Source: an uncultured Alloprevotella sp. (GTDB lineage: Bacteria; Bacteroidota; Bacteroidia; Bacteroidales; Bacteroidaceae). Taken from it: a DNA stretch of 48,556 nt. This document shows, one piece after another, positions 32,306 through 45,395 of this stretch; positions within the stretch are counted from its first letter, which is position 1; every line of letters begins with the position of its first letter. The notes beneath the pieces were generated by a model, which made no database searches, was not told the DNA's origin, and was given only the letters and a program-made list of their open reading frames with translations. Where the stretch lies: the NCBI GenBank assembly GCA_944320745.1, contig CALUIN010000010.1:1-48556 (forward strand), given 5' to 3'. Made by a program: the position numbers and the translations under genes.

Positions 32306-35300
32306 TTATTTCAGGATGACCTTGCGGCCGTCGGCCGTGACGTAGACGCCGCGGGCGGGCTGCTTCACGCGGCGCCCGCTCAGATCGTAGTAGACGGTGG
32401 GCGCGTCGGCCTCGGTCGTCACGCCGCCGATGCCCGTCACGAGTTCGTCCGTAGTGAGGACGTAGGCCTCCGCCTGGCTGTCCGGCGCGAGGAAGTAGGC
32501 CTGGTTGGACGCGACGTTGCCCGTTGCCGTGCGGCGCAGGCGCATCACGGGGCTGGCGTCTGCCGTGTCGAGCAGATAGAGCGAGGCGCTCTCTACGGCG
32601 GCGGAGCGGAGCGTGCCGGAAAGGAGGTTGCCCTCTACGGCCGGCGCGTCGGCCACGATGGGCAGGCTGTACGTGCCCTCGGCGGCTTCGACGAGTACAG
32701 GCGTGCAGGCCGGCACGGCGCCGCTCACTTCCGCGAGGCGGAGGGCCGGGCGTTCGTCCCCGACGGTGCCGAATTCGGTCGCGGCGTAGGCTTTCACGCC
32801 GTCGGGCAGCTCAACGGCGAAGGGGTAGTTGGCTGTGGCCCATCCGCCGGCTACTTCGAGTTGCTGCGCGTCGACGGGCTCAATGTACCAGCGGGAGCCG
32901 TCCTCGCCGCTGGTCCAGGGCACGAGGCGGCGGCAGTCGGCGGCCAGGTGCAGGGCGTTGTAGGTGGCGTTGGCGCCGTTGGTGCAGATGAGGGCGCTCT
33001 TGCCGTCGATGGGTGACTGTACGAGGAAGGTACCGGCCGATGCGGCAGCGGCCAAGGGCGTCTCCTGCTCCACGGCCTGCGTGGCTCCGGCGAAGGCGGC
33101 GGCGTTGCCGCTGTAGAGCGTCCACGTATTGCCCGCTCCGGCGCGGAAGGTGAAGAGCTGGTCGGCGTCGGAGGCGTCGAGCCGTTCTACGGTCAGCGTC
33201 GATGCGCCGGGCACGAGGTAGAGCGTGGCGTTCTGCCGGCCTACGTTGCGCAGGCGGTACCAGCGGCCTTCCTCCAGGCGCACGGTGGATGCGGCGAGCA
33301 GGCGGTTGAAGGCGGCGCAGTCGTCGAGCGAGCCGCTCTGGGCGAATTGCGCGAGGGCGGCTTCCAGCCCGTCGCGGGCGTCGGGAGTGGCCGTGCCGAC
33401 GTAGCCGGTGAAAACTACCGACTCAAGGCGCTGCTCTGCTTCGGCGCCGCGCATGAAGGCGGCGCGGTCCTCCGTCTGCGGGGCGTAGCAGTAGGCGCCG
33501 TCCGTGAGGCCCTCCAGGCTGTATTGCTTGTAGACTAAGGTGTAGTCGGCGTCGTGCAGGCGCTCCTCGTAGAAGAAGGCGATGGAGTCGTTGGCCTGCA
33601 TCGTCATCGTGGAGTAGGCGGAGTTGAGGTAGCTGCTCTGGTGGCGGCCGTCCCAGCCTGCGGCGAACGTGGCCGGCGAACTGAAGTCGGCGTACTGTTC
33701 CAGCACTTTCCAGTAGAGGCCCACGTTGGCGCGTCCCGGTCCGAGCGGGAGCGACTGCAGGGCCACGTAGACGTTGGCGCCGTCGGCGTTGCGGCGGGCC
33801 GGGATGATGAGAATCTCGCCGTTGGTGCTGTTGTTCTGGCAGCTGACGCCGCCCTCGTAGCTTTCGGAGGCGACGGCCTGTCCCCAGTAGCCCTCTGCGC
33901 TGGCCACGTCGGTGTAGGAGAAGATGTTGTAGTAGCGTCCGCCACTCTTACGCGAACTGAGCAGGACGCTGCCGTCGGGCAACTCTTCGCACTTCGGCTC
34001 GTCGCCGGATCCGGCGGGCGAGACGTCGGTCGTACCGAGCGCGTGCCACGTCTCTCCGAAGTCGTCCGAGTAGACTACGCGGTTGCCGCCGGGGCGGGCA
34101 CAGAGTGCGGCGTAGAGCCGGTAGTATTCGCCCACCTTCACGTAGCGGCTCTGGCAGATGCGGCCCGAACCGAAGAAGAGGCCGTTGACGTCGCCGAGGC
34201 TGCTGCCGTCGAAGAGCGAGTAAAGGGCTTCGGTGATGTCGGCCGGTGCGGACCAGGTGCGGCCGTTATCCTCGCTGTAAAGGCGTGCAACGCGGATGGG
34301 ATTCTGCCGGGTGGAGGAGCCGTAGACCACGTTGCCGGCGGCGCAGATGAGCAGCACGCGGTCGCTCTCATGGTCGGCCACGAGCGCGGCATCGCCGTAG
34401 CCCGTGTCGGGCCTGCCGCCGATGCCTGAGCCGTCGGCCACGGTGAAGGCTTCGCCCCAGGTCTGTCCGTTGTCCGTACTGATGCGGCCCACGATGTCTA
34501 CGTGTCCGTTACCGATGTCTGCCTTGCAGGGCCGGTAGTCGGAGAGGGCGAGCAGACTGCCGTCGTGAGTGCGGGCGATGGCCGGGATGCGGTAGGGGAT
34601 GCCTCCCGAACGGCTGACGAAGAGTTCTGTGTAGGCTTCGGCGGGTGCGCCGCCGGGTGCTACCTTTACGAAGAAGCGCGCCGTGCGGGCAGCCGCCGTC
34701 GAGCCGTTGGCGGACGTGACGGTGAACGAAGCGGTCCGCTCGTCCAGGCCCTGGACGTCGACGCGGGCCGCCCCGTTGCCGCTGCACGTCACGGCCGTTC
34801 CGTTCGCCGGGGTAACGGTCATGTTCTGGGCGCCGGCGTTCGTGAAGTCGAAGCAGTAGGACAGGACGGCGTAGCCCTCAGACGCGGTGAGCGTGTAGGT
34901 GCTGCCGCCGCTCGTGGCGTAGCAGTCTATCGCGCTGCCTGCGGCCGCCATATCGTTGCGGTCGGTGCTGAGCGTGAGGCCCGGTTCCTGCGCCGTGCTG
35001 CTCCAGACCCTGGCGTAGGTGCCGTTGCCGTTGAGCGCGGTGAAGCTGCCGTGGCTCAAGTCCACCATGAAGGCGGTCGTGCCGGCCTCGTCCTGCGGGC
35101 TGGCGGCTTCGGGGCCGCCCTCGGCGCTGTCGTAGAGTACGATGCGCGACAGGCCGAAGAAGCAGCCGCCGTTGTCCGTCCCCTTCGAGGCCGTCAGGCG
35201 CAGGCTGAGCGAGGCGCCGGCCGTGGCGGGCGTCTCAGCCTCCAGCACCGGCAGGGCGGGGTGCGCGTTGTTCAAGTCATAGTCCGTCAGTGCGGCGAAG

Positions 35301-35743
35301 TCCGCGAGCGAGGCTGCGTCGGCCCCTTGCGCGGTGGTCAGGTTCCATTCCCTGACCTGGCCTTCCGCCTGGTACGCGCCGCTGCTGTTGAGGGCGTGGG
35401 CTTCGAGCTGCACGCGGTCGAAGGCGAAGCCGGGTTCCAGGCCGGTGATGTCGAGCTGGAAGGTCACGTCCTGTCCGCCCGTGGCGTTAGCGTCGGGGCA
35501 GAGCACGGAGGGCGTCACGGCCGTCCCCGTAGTCTTTAGTTCATGGGAAAGGGTGAGCGTGGCCTTTGCGCCCGGGATGGGCTGTCCGTCCTCGTCGGAG
35601 AGGAGCACGGCCACCTCGTCCGCTGTGGCGCCGGCCCGGACGAAGGAGATGCGCACCCGTTCCTGCGCGGAGACGGTGGCGGCGGCGAGCGAGCCGGCCA
35701 GGGCCGCCAGCAGCGCCACGCTTTTCAGTGTAAATATTTTCAT
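32306..35743 (-). CDS. Large multi-domain exo-alpha-sialidase (GH33)
   Basis: The 1145-residue protein starts with a signal peptide (KSVALLAALAGSLAAATVSAQ). Residues ~25-370 hold beta-rich, probably carbohydrate-binding domains. The GH33 catalytic domain (about 375-740) has the FRIP-type motif YRIPAIAR (384-387) with the arginine that grips the sialic acid carboxylate, and Asp boxes STDNGQTWG, SEDNGRTWSA and SDDFGETWH. Downstream are further beta domains and a C-terminal tail with YDLSGRRV and GVYVTADGRKVILK, which resembles the C-terminal domains of exported Bacteroidetes proteins. It would release terminal sialic acids from host glycans at the cell surface. It is preceded by floA (54 bp). 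The nearest homologous product in the window is the 399-residue sialidase at 42574. Confidence 0.9.
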   Translation of the reverse strand: MKIFTLKSVALLAALAGSLAAATVSAQERVRISFVRAGATADEVAVLLSDEDGQPIPGAKATLTLSHELKTTGTAVTPSVLCPDANATGGQDVTFQLDITGLEPGFAFDRVQLEAHALNSSGAYQAEGQVREWNLTTAQGADAASLADFAALTDYDLNNAHPALPVLEAETPATAGASLSLRLTASKGTDNGGCFFGLSRIVLYDSAEGGPEAASPQDEAGTTAFMVDLSHGSFTALNGNGTYARVWSSTAQEPGLTLSTDRNDMAAAGSAIDCYATSGGSTYTLTASEGYAVLSYCFDFTNAGAQNMTVTPANGTAVTCSGNGAARVDVQGLDERTASFTVTSANGSTAAARTARFFVKVAPGGAPAEAYTELFVSRSGGIPYRIPAIARTHDGSLLALSDYRPCKADIGNGHVDIVGRISTDNGQTWGEAFTVADGSGIGGRPDTGYGDAALVADHESDRVLLICAAGNVVYGSSTRQNPIRVARLYSEDNGRTWSAPADITEALYSLFDGSSLGDVNGLFFGSGRICQSRYVKVGEYYRLYAALCARPGGNRVVYSDDFGETWHALGTTDVSPAGSGDEPKCEELPDGSVLLSSRKSGGRYYNIFSYTDVASAEGYWGQAVASESYEGGVSCQNNSTNGEILIIPARRNADGANVYVALQSLPLGPGRANVGLYWKVLEQYADFSSPATFAAGWDGRHQSSYLNSAYSTMTMQANDSIAFFYEERLHDADYTLVYKQYSLEGLTDGAYCYAPQTEDRAAFMRGAEAEQRLESVVFTGYVGTATPDARDGLEAALAQFAQSGSLDDCAAFNRLLAASTVRLEEGRWYRLRNVGRQNATLYLVPGASTLTVERLDASDADQLFTFRAGAGNTWTLYSGNAAAFAGATQAVEQETPLAAAASAGTFLVQSPIDGKSALICTNGANATYNALHLAADCRRLVPWTSGEDGSRWYIEPVDAQQLEVAGGWATANYPFAVELPDGVKAYAATEFGTVGDERPALRLAEVSGAVPACTPVLVEAAEGTYSLPIVADAPAVEGNLLSGTLRSAAVESASLYLLDTADASPVMRLRRTATGNVASNQAYFLAPDSQAEAYVLTTDELVTGIGGVTTEADAPTVYYDLSGRRVKQPARGVYVTADGRKVILK

Positions 35744-35797
35744 GGGCAGTTGTATTTAAGTTAGTTGTCAGTGAGCGGAGTGAAGGGTAGGGGTCTT

Positions 35798-36793
35798 TTA
35801 CTTCAGTAAGTCTTTGATGTCCTCCTTTCCCAGTTTAGAGAAGTTGTCCCGCATGGCCGTGTCGCCCTTGAGGTTTTCCAGGCGATAGTAGTCCATGAAC
35901 CCCATGTTGCCGTCGCGGAGCGCCTGGGCCAGTGCTTTGGGCACCTCCGCCTCGGCCTGGATGACTTCGGCGCGGGCCTCCTGCGCCTTGGCCTTCATCT
36001 CCTGTTCGGTGGCCACGGCCATGGCGCGGCGCTCTTCGGCCTTGGCCTGGGCGATGTTCTTGTCTGCGTTGGCCTGGTCTATCTGGAGCGTGGCGCCGAT
36101 ATTTTTGCCCACGTCGATGTCCGCGATGTCGATGGATAGGATTTCGTAGGCGGTGCCGGCGTCGAGCCCCTTGCGCAGCACGAGTTTGGAGATGGAGTCG
36201 GGGTTTTCGAGCACCTCCTCGTGGGAAGCCGCCGAACCTATGCTCGATACGATGCCTTCGCCCACGCGGGCCAGGATGGTGTCCTCGCCTGCGCCGCCGA
36301 CCAGCTGGTGGATGTTGGCGCGCACGGTGACGCGGGCCTTGGCGATGAGCTGTATGCCGTTTTTCGCCACGGCTGCCACTGGCGGCGTGTCGATTACTTT
36401 CGGGTTGACGGACGTCTGGACCGCTTCGAACACGTCGCGGCCGGCCAGGTCGATGGCCGTGGCCTTTTCAAACGACAGGTCGATGTTGGCCTTCGAGGCC
36501 GATACCAGGGCGTGGACCACCCGTTGCACGTGGCCGCCCGTCATGTAGTGCGCCTCCAGGTTGTCGCGCGTGATGGTGCGCAGCCCGGCCTTGTGCGCCT
36601 CAATCAGGCTCGGGACGATGACCGAGGGCGGCACGTTGCGGATGCGCATGAGAAAGAGCTGTATGAGCGAGATTTTCACGCCGGAGACCTTGGCCGAGAG
36701 CCACAGGAAGAAGGGCACGAAGTGGAAGAAGATGGTCAGCGCCACGATGATGATTATGGCGAGGATGACCGGGTAGATAATGGTAACGTTCAT
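35798..36793 (-). CDS. floA: Flotillin-like protein FloA
   Basis: The 331-residue protein has one N-terminal membrane-inserting stretch ([26 protein letters not shown]). The SPFH domain then has [30 protein letters not shown] and [23 protein letters not shown] split across residues 150-172. A Glu/Ala-rich coiled coil follows ([19 protein letters not shown]). FloA organises membrane microdomains and affects fluidity and secretion in B. subtilis. In many genomes a NfeD protein precedes it, but here the upstream gene is a threonine aldolase, 57 bp away. The downstream gene is the large sialidase. All three share the strand and may share the promoter at 37965. Confidence 0.94.
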   Translation of the reverse strand: MNVTIIYPVILAIIIIVALTIFFHFVPFFLWLSAKVSGVKISLIQLFLMRIRNVPPSVIVPSLIEAHKAGLRTITRDNLEAHYMTGGHVQRVVHALVSASKANIDLSFEKATAIDLAGRDVFEAVQTSVNPKVIDTPPVAAVAKNGIQLIAKARVTVRANIHQLVGGAGEDTILARVGEGIVSSIGSAASHEEVLENPDSISKLVLRKGLDAGTAYEILSIDIADIDVGKNIGATLQIDQANADKNIAQAKAEERRAMAVATEQEMKAKAQEARAEVIQAEAEVPKALAQALRDGNMGFMDYYRLENLKGDTAMRDNFSKLGKEDIKDLLK

Positions 36794-36850
36794 GAGTAAA
36801 AAGGTTTAGGGAATAAAAGACTTGCGGAAAAGAGCGGGCGTGCGCGGCTG

Positions 36851-37888
36851 TCAGCCGGCCTGGTCCAGCAGGCAGAGCAGGCGGTCCACCGCCTCGGGCC
36901 GCGTGGCCCAGCTGGTCACGAAGCGCACGGCCGACTCCGCCGCGCCGCGCGGGCCCCAGTACTCGAAGGAAGCCTCCGGCAACAGGCGGTCGATGAGCGT
37001 GTTGGGCAGGCGGAAGAACTGTTGGTTTGTGGGCGAGTCCACGATGGGCAGGAAGCCGCGGGCGGCGAAGCCTTCGCGCAGGCGCTGCGCCTGCTCCACG
37101 GCGTGGCGGCCCAGGCGCAGATAGAGCCCGTCGGCGAAGAGCGTGTCGAACTGCAGGCCCAGCAGCCGCCCTTTGGCCAGGAGCGCGCCGTGCTGCTTGA
37201 CGAGACTGAAGAAGTGGGGCAGCGTCTGCGGTCGCGGCGCCACGACGGCTTCGCCGAAAAGCGCCCCGACCTTCGTCCCGCCGATGTAGAAGACATCGCA
37301 CAGGCGGGCCACGTCGCGCAGCGTCACGTCCGTCCCCGGCGCAGCCAGGCCGTAGCCCAGCCGTGCGCCGTCAAGGTAGAGCGGAATGCCCGCCGCGCGG
37401 CAGAGCGCCGCCAGCTCCTCCAGCTCCGCCAGGGAGTAGAGCGTGCCCAGCTCCGTGGGGTGGGACACGTAGACGGCGCCCGGCGCCACCATGTGTTCGC
37501 GCGTATCGTCCGCTGCATAGGCATCCAGACAGGCCTTCAGCGTGGCGGCGGGCAGCTTGCCGTCCCGTCCCGGCAGCGCCAGGACCTTATGGCCCGAAGC
37601 CTCTATGGCCCCGGCCTCGTGTACGTTTATGTGGCCCGTGTCGGCGCAGACCACGCCCTCGTGCCGGCGCAGCAGGGCGTCGATGACGGTGGCGTTGGTC
37701 TGCGTCCCGCCGACGAGGAAGTGCACCGCCGCGTCCGGTTGCCCGCAGGCCTGGCGGATGCGCTCGCGTGCTGAGCGCGAGTAGCCGTCGGCGCCGTATC
37801 CCGGCGTCTGTTCCAGATTGGTCGCCAGCAGGCGGTCCATGATTTCGGGGCAGGCCCCTTCCATATAGTCGCAGTCGAAGTGGAGCAT
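36851..37888 (-). CDS. ltaE: Low-specificity L-threonine aldolase
   Basis: From the ATG at 37888 the protein has 345 residues. The longer frame to 38023 begins upstream of the promoter element at 37965-37972, so it is not used. It has the fold-type I PLP pattern: GYGADGYSRSARERI near the start, FLVGGTQTNATVIDALL (PLP phosphate loop), HINVHEAGAIEASGHKV, the Asp-containing LYLDGARLGYGL and the PLP lysine in YIGGTKVGALFGE (Lys206). The enzyme cleaves threonine and allo-threonine to glycine and acetaldehyde. It is the first gene of a probable operon with floA and the large sialidase. An alternative is a beta-eliminating lyase of the same fold, but the threonine aldolase motifs fit better. Confidence 0.92.
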   Translation of the reverse strand: MLHFDCDYMEGACPEIMDRLLATNLEQTPGYGADGYSRSARERIRQACGQPDAAVHFLVGGTQTNATVIDALLRRHEGVVCADTGHINVHEAGAIEASGHKVLALPGRDGKLPAATLKACLDAYAADDTREHMVAPGAVYVSHPTELGTLYSLAELEELAALCRAAGIPLYLDGARLGYGLAAPGTDVTLRDVARLCDVFYIGGTKVGALFGEAVVAPRPQTLPHFFSLVKQHGALLAKGRLLGLQFDTLFADGLYLRLGRHAVEQAQRLREGFAARGFLPIVDSPTNQQFFRLPNTLIDRLLPEASFEYWGPRGAAESAVRFVTSWATRPEAVDRLLCLLDQAG

Positions 37889-37964
37889 GGGTGAAGTGCT
37901 TGATGTAGCCGGCCACGGAGGCTGGTTCTGGCGGGAGTTGGCCGTTACGGCCGGCGTGTTTTTG

Positions 37965-37972
37965 CAAAAATA
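37965..37972 (-). promoter_or_regulatory. -7 promoter element for ltaE
   Basis: On the minus strand this reads TATTTTTG. The start codon at 37888 is 76 bases downstream. The gap 37889-38293 otherwise holds the repeat array and the lacZ-type terminator; no other gene was found in it. Confidence 0.7.
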
Positions 37973-38115
37973 ATGATTTTGAGCCGAATGTCCGCGTTTT
38001 CTCCGATGTATTTCTTTCATCACGTGCGGCGCCCTTTGCCGCGGCGCGCGGCTGTGCCGAAAACTCCCGCGCGCAGGGTGAGGGTGCCTGGCGCTTCGCG
38101 GCCGGTGACCGCGGC

Positions 38116-38178
38116 GACGGGGCTAAGGCGCGTGACGACAGGGCTAAGGCCAGAAACAACGGGGCTAAGGCGCGTGGC
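38116..38178. repeat. 21-bp periodic array, locus 6 (3 units)
   Basis: Units start at 38116 (GACGGGGCTAAGG), 38137 (GACAGGGCTAAGG) and 38158 (AACGGGGCTAAGG). They sit downstream of the beta-galactosidase terminator. Confidence 0.9.
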
Positions 38179-38228
38179 AAAGGGCGCAGACACACGGCGA
38201 GGCGGATCAGGGCCCGGGGCCGGCGGAC

Positions 38229-38265
38229 AAAAAACTCCCGCCGGGACGCTGGGACCCGGCGGGAG
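38229..38265 (-). terminator. Rho-independent terminator of the beta-galactosidase gene
   Basis: The arms CTCCCGCCGGG (38235-38245) and CCCGGCGGGAG (38255-38265) pair perfectly over 11 bp. On the minus strand six T follow (38234-38229). It lies 28 bp after the stop codon. Confidence 0.88.
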
Positions 38266-38293
38266 AAGTCGTGGATGCGCTGTGGCGCGCGGT

Positions 38294-42502
<4,209 letters not shown>

Positions 42503-42503
42503 T

Positions 42504-42566
42504 TATTGGGCTAAGCCCCGTGGCTACGGGGCTTAGCCCAGTTTTTACGGGCCTTAGCCCCGTGGT
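42504..42566. repeat. 21-bp periodic array, locus 7 (3 units), including a perfect 15-bp hairpin
   Basis: Units begin at 42504, 42525 and 42546. Units one and two form a perfect hairpin (42507-42521 with 42526-42540, 4-base loop). On the plus strand it is followed by GTTTTT, but no plus-strand gene ends here. It begins just downstream of the minus-strand sialidase stop at 42574. A weak fourth unit (from 42567) overlaps that stop codon. Confidence 0.88.
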
Positions 42567-42573
42567 TGCGGAC

Positions 42574-43773
42574 TTACTCCGGGCGGAAGCGGCCGCCGGT
42601 GATGTCGGCAAGGTCCAGGGCGCGGTAGACCATCTGGTAGGCGCCGGGCTCTTCTTCATAGAAGAATCCGATGCGGCCGTCGGCCTGGAGCGTCATGGTG
42701 GAGTAGGCCGAGCCCTTGTCCGACACCTCGTAGCTGCCTTCCCAGTCCGCGGCGAAGGCGCGCGGCGTGAGGTAGTCCGCCCGTCCGGCCAGTTCTTTCC
42801 AGTAGAGCGTCACGTGGCTGCGGGCCGGACCGGCGGGGACGCTCTGCAGCGCCAGCCACGTGCGGCGGCCGGACGCGTCGCGGGCGGGGAGAATGAGGAT
42901 TTCACCGTTGCAGGCGCCCCCTTCGTTGCGGATGCCGCCGGGGACGGTCTTCGAGTCGACGGGCGCGCCCCACACGCCGCGTGCGGCGTCGGCATCGGTG
43001 TAGCGGAAGATATTGAAGTAGCGCCCGCCCTGTTTGCGCGAACTCAGCAGCACGCTGCCGTCCGGCAGTTCCTCGCACTTCGGTTCGTCGCCCTTCGGGG
43101 CGCAGGACTGCGTGGCGCTGCCCAAGATGTCCCACGTGCGGCCGAAGTCGTCGGAGTAGACTACGAAGTTGCCGCGGTGCGTGCACAGCGCGGCGTAGAG
43201 GCGGTAGTAGCGGCCCGTCTTTATCTGCCGGCTTTGGCAGATGCGTCCCGATCCCATGAAGAGGCCGCCTATGTGTCCGCCGAAGAGGCCTTGGTAGAAG
43301 CGTTCGGTCAGGTCGGCCGGCTGCTCCCAGATCCAGCGGTCAGACTTGCGGTCCCAGCTGGCGCGCGTGGCGACGACGCGGAGCGGGTGCGCGGGTGTGG
43401 ATTTCCAGTAGGGCACGTCGCCCGAGGCGCAGACCAGGAGCAGCTCGCGCCGCTCGCGGTCGGCCACGAGGCAGGCGTCGCCGAAGCCCGTGTCGGGGCC
43501 GCTGCCCGTGCCGACAAGCACCTCGAACGGGGTGCTCCAGGAGGCACCGTTGTCGTCGCTCGTACGGCCCAGGATGTCCACGCGCCCGAAGCCGATGTCG
43601 CCGCCGCAGGGCCTACGGTCCGAGAGGGCTACGAGCTGGCCGCCGCGCGCCGTGGCGATGGCCGGGATGCGGTAGGGGAATCCCGTCGAGTCGCCGGTGT
43701 GGAACAGGACGGTCTGCGCCTGTGCGCCGAGGGCGGCCAGCAGGCAAGCAAGGGTAAGGAGTAGTCTGTACAT
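42574..43773 (-). CDS. Compact exo-alpha-sialidase (GH33)
   Basis: The 399-residue protein has a signal peptide (MYRLLLTLACLLAALGAQA) followed at once by the catalytic beta-propeller. The arginine motif is FPYRIPAIATA (YRIP at 34-37), and Asp boxes are at SDDNGASW (72-79) and SDDFGRTW, with a degenerate third. CEELPDGSVLLSSRK and the GSAYSTMTLQADGRIGFFYEEE ending (split at residue 360) are shared with the larger sialidase at 32306, so the two are paralogues. It has no extra domains and may be periplasmic or surface-exposed. Sialic acid removal by this enzyme would expose galactose for the neighbouring GH2 enzyme. It is 36 bp downstream of comM on the same strand. Confidence 0.93.
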   Translation of the reverse strand: MYRLLLTLACLLAALGAQAQTVLFHTGDSTGFPYRIPAIATARGGQLVALSDRRPCGGDIGFGRVDILGRTSDDNGASWSTPFEVLVGTGSGPDTGFGDACLVADRERRELLLVCASGDVPYWKSTPAHPLRVVATRASWDRKSDRWIWEQPADLTERFYQGLFGGHIGGLFMGSGRICQSRQIKTGRYYRLYAALCTHRGNFVVYSDDFGRTWDILGSATQSCAPKGDEPKCEELPDGSVLLSSRKQGGRYFNIFRYTDADAARGVWGAPVDSKTVPGGIRNEGGACNGEILILPARDASGRRTWLALQSVPAGPARSHVTLYWKELAGRADYLTPRAFAADWEGSYEVSDKGSAYSTMTLQADGRIGFFYEEEPGAYQMVYRALDLADITGGRFRPE

Positions 43774-43809
43774 GATGGGGTAAAGGTTTAAGGATGAAAC
43801 ATGGCAAGG

Positions 43810-45351
43810 TTATTCGCCCCACGAGGCGCGGTCCAGATTGCGGTAGCCCACGGCTTCGGCCACGTGGCGCGCGCCGGTCTGCCCGGCCCCGTCCAGGTCT
43901 GCTATGGTGCGTGCCACCTTGAGCACGCGCTCATAGGCGCGGGCCGAGAGGCCGAGCGTCTTCATGGCGCGCTCGAGCAGGGCGGCGCCGGCTGGGTCGG
44001 GCTGGGCGTAGCGCTGCAGCTGGCGGGCGGACATCTGGGCGTTGCAGTGCGTGGCGGGCTCGTCGCGGAAACGGGCCGTCTGCGCGGCGCGTGCCGCCAC
44101 GACGCGCTCGCGGATGGCGGCGCTGGGCTCTCCGGCCGGCGCCTGCGCCAGTTCGTCCACGGGGACGGGCGCCACTTCTATCTGGATGTCGATGCGGTCC
44201 AGCAACGGGCCCGAGATGCGGTTCATGTAGCGTTGGATCTGTCCCGGCGTACACACGCAGCGGCGCGTCGGGTGGTTGTAGTAGCCGCAGGGGCACGGGT
44301 TCATGGAGGCCACGAGCATGAAGGAGCAGGGCAGCGTCGCCGTGTATTTGGCCCGCGAGATGGTGATGACGCGGTCCTCGAGCGGCTGGCGGAGCGTCTC
44401 GAGCGCGGAGCGGCTGAACTCCGGCAGTTCGTCGAGGAAGAGCACGCCGTTGTGGGCCAGGCTGATTTCGCCCGGCTGGAAGGTGCTGCCGCCCCCGATG
44501 AGGGCCACGTCGGAAATGGTGTGGTGGGGGCTGCGGAAGGGGCGGCGCGTGATGAGCGAGGTGTTGCCGTCCAGCTTCCCGGCCACGGAGTGGATTTGCG
44601 TGGTCTCGAGGCTTTCGGACAGTGTGAGCTGGGGCAGGATGGAAGGCAGCCGCTTGGCCATCATGCTCTTGCCGCAGCCGGGACTGCCCGCGAGGAGCAG
44701 GTTGTGCCCGCCGGCTGCCGCCACCTCGAAGGCGCGCTTCACCTGTTCCTGGCCCTTGACGTCGGCAAAGTCGAGCGGGTCGTCGCCCTGGGCGGCGAGA
44801 AACTCGGCGCGGGTGTCCACCACGACGGGCTCCAGGCCGCCGCGGCCGTCGAGCAGTGCGGTGACGTCCGTGAGCCGTTCCGCGCCGTAGACGCGCAGGC
44901 GGTCCACGACGGCCGCCTCGCGGGCGTTTTGCCGCGGCACGATGAGGGCGTCGTAGCCCAGCTGCCGCGCCTTTATGGCGATGGGCAGGGCGCCTTTCAC
45001 CGGTCGCACCGAGCCGTCCAGGCCGAGCTCGCCCACGAGCATGACGCGCCCGAGCGCGTCCGTGCCGACCAGCCTGGCGGCCGCCAGGAGGGCGACGGCC
45101 AAGGGAAGATCGTAGCCCGAGCCCTCCTTGCGCACGTCGGCCGGGGCGAAGTTGACCGTCGTGTTCATCTGGGGCAGACGGTAGCCCGAGTTGGTCAGCG
45201 CGCTCTCCACGCGCATGCGGCTTTCGCGCACTGCGCTGTCGGGCAGCCCGACCATATAGAAACTGTCGCAGCCCTTCCACGTGTTGACTTCGAGGAATAC
45301 GGGCATGGCCTTCAAGCCGCAGAGCGCGGCGCTGTTCACTTTGACAAGCAT
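43810..45351 (-). CDS. comM: YifB/ComM-type AAA+ ATPase (Mg-chelatase-like)
   Basis: The ATG at 45351 gives 513 residues, the family length. A longer frame extends to 45717 but overlaps the upstream gene and adds unrelated residues. The N-terminal domain has GLPDSAVRESRMRVESAL and VNFAPADVRKEGSGYDLP, both diagnostic. The ATPase core has GSPGCGKS (222-229), LFLDELPEF (Walker B), and a zinc-binding loop NPCPCGYYNHPTRRCVC. A Mg_chelatase C-terminal domain ends it. ComM is a helicase that helps branch migration during natural transformation; in non-competent bacteria the role is less clear. It lies between the thioredoxin-fold lipoprotein gene (44 bp) and the sialidase (36 bp). Confidence 0.93.
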   Translation of the reverse strand: MLVKVNSAALCGLKAMPVFLEVNTWKGCDSFYMVGLPDSAVRESRMRVESALTNSGYRLPQMNTTVNFAPADVRKEGSGYDLPLAVALLAAARLVGTDALGRVMLVGELGLDGSVRPVKGALPIAIKARQLGYDALIVPRQNAREAAVVDRLRVYGAERLTDVTALLDGRGGLEPVVVDTRAEFLAAQGDDPLDFADVKGQEQVKRAFEVAAAGGHNLLLAGSPGCGKSMMAKRLPSILPQLTLSESLETTQIHSVAGKLDGNTSLITRRPFRSPHHTISDVALIGGGSTFQPGEISLAHNGVLFLDELPEFSRSALETLRQPLEDRVITISRAKYTATLPCSFMLVASMNPCPCGYYNHPTRRCVCTPGQIQRYMNRISGPLLDRIDIQIEVAPVPVDELAQAPAGEPSAAIRERVVAARAAQTARFRDEPATHCNAQMSARQLQRYAQPDPAGAALLERAMKTLGLSARAYERVLKVARTIADLDGAGQTGARHVAEAVGYRNLDRASWGE

Positions 45352-45395
45352 GGGCAGATTAGGGTTAGAGGATAGCGGGCCGGGCGCCGCGGCGC

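Noticed and set aside
37889-38023. Extended start of the threonine aldolase
   Set aside because: The extra codons cross the promoter element at 37965-37972 and are not conserved in character.
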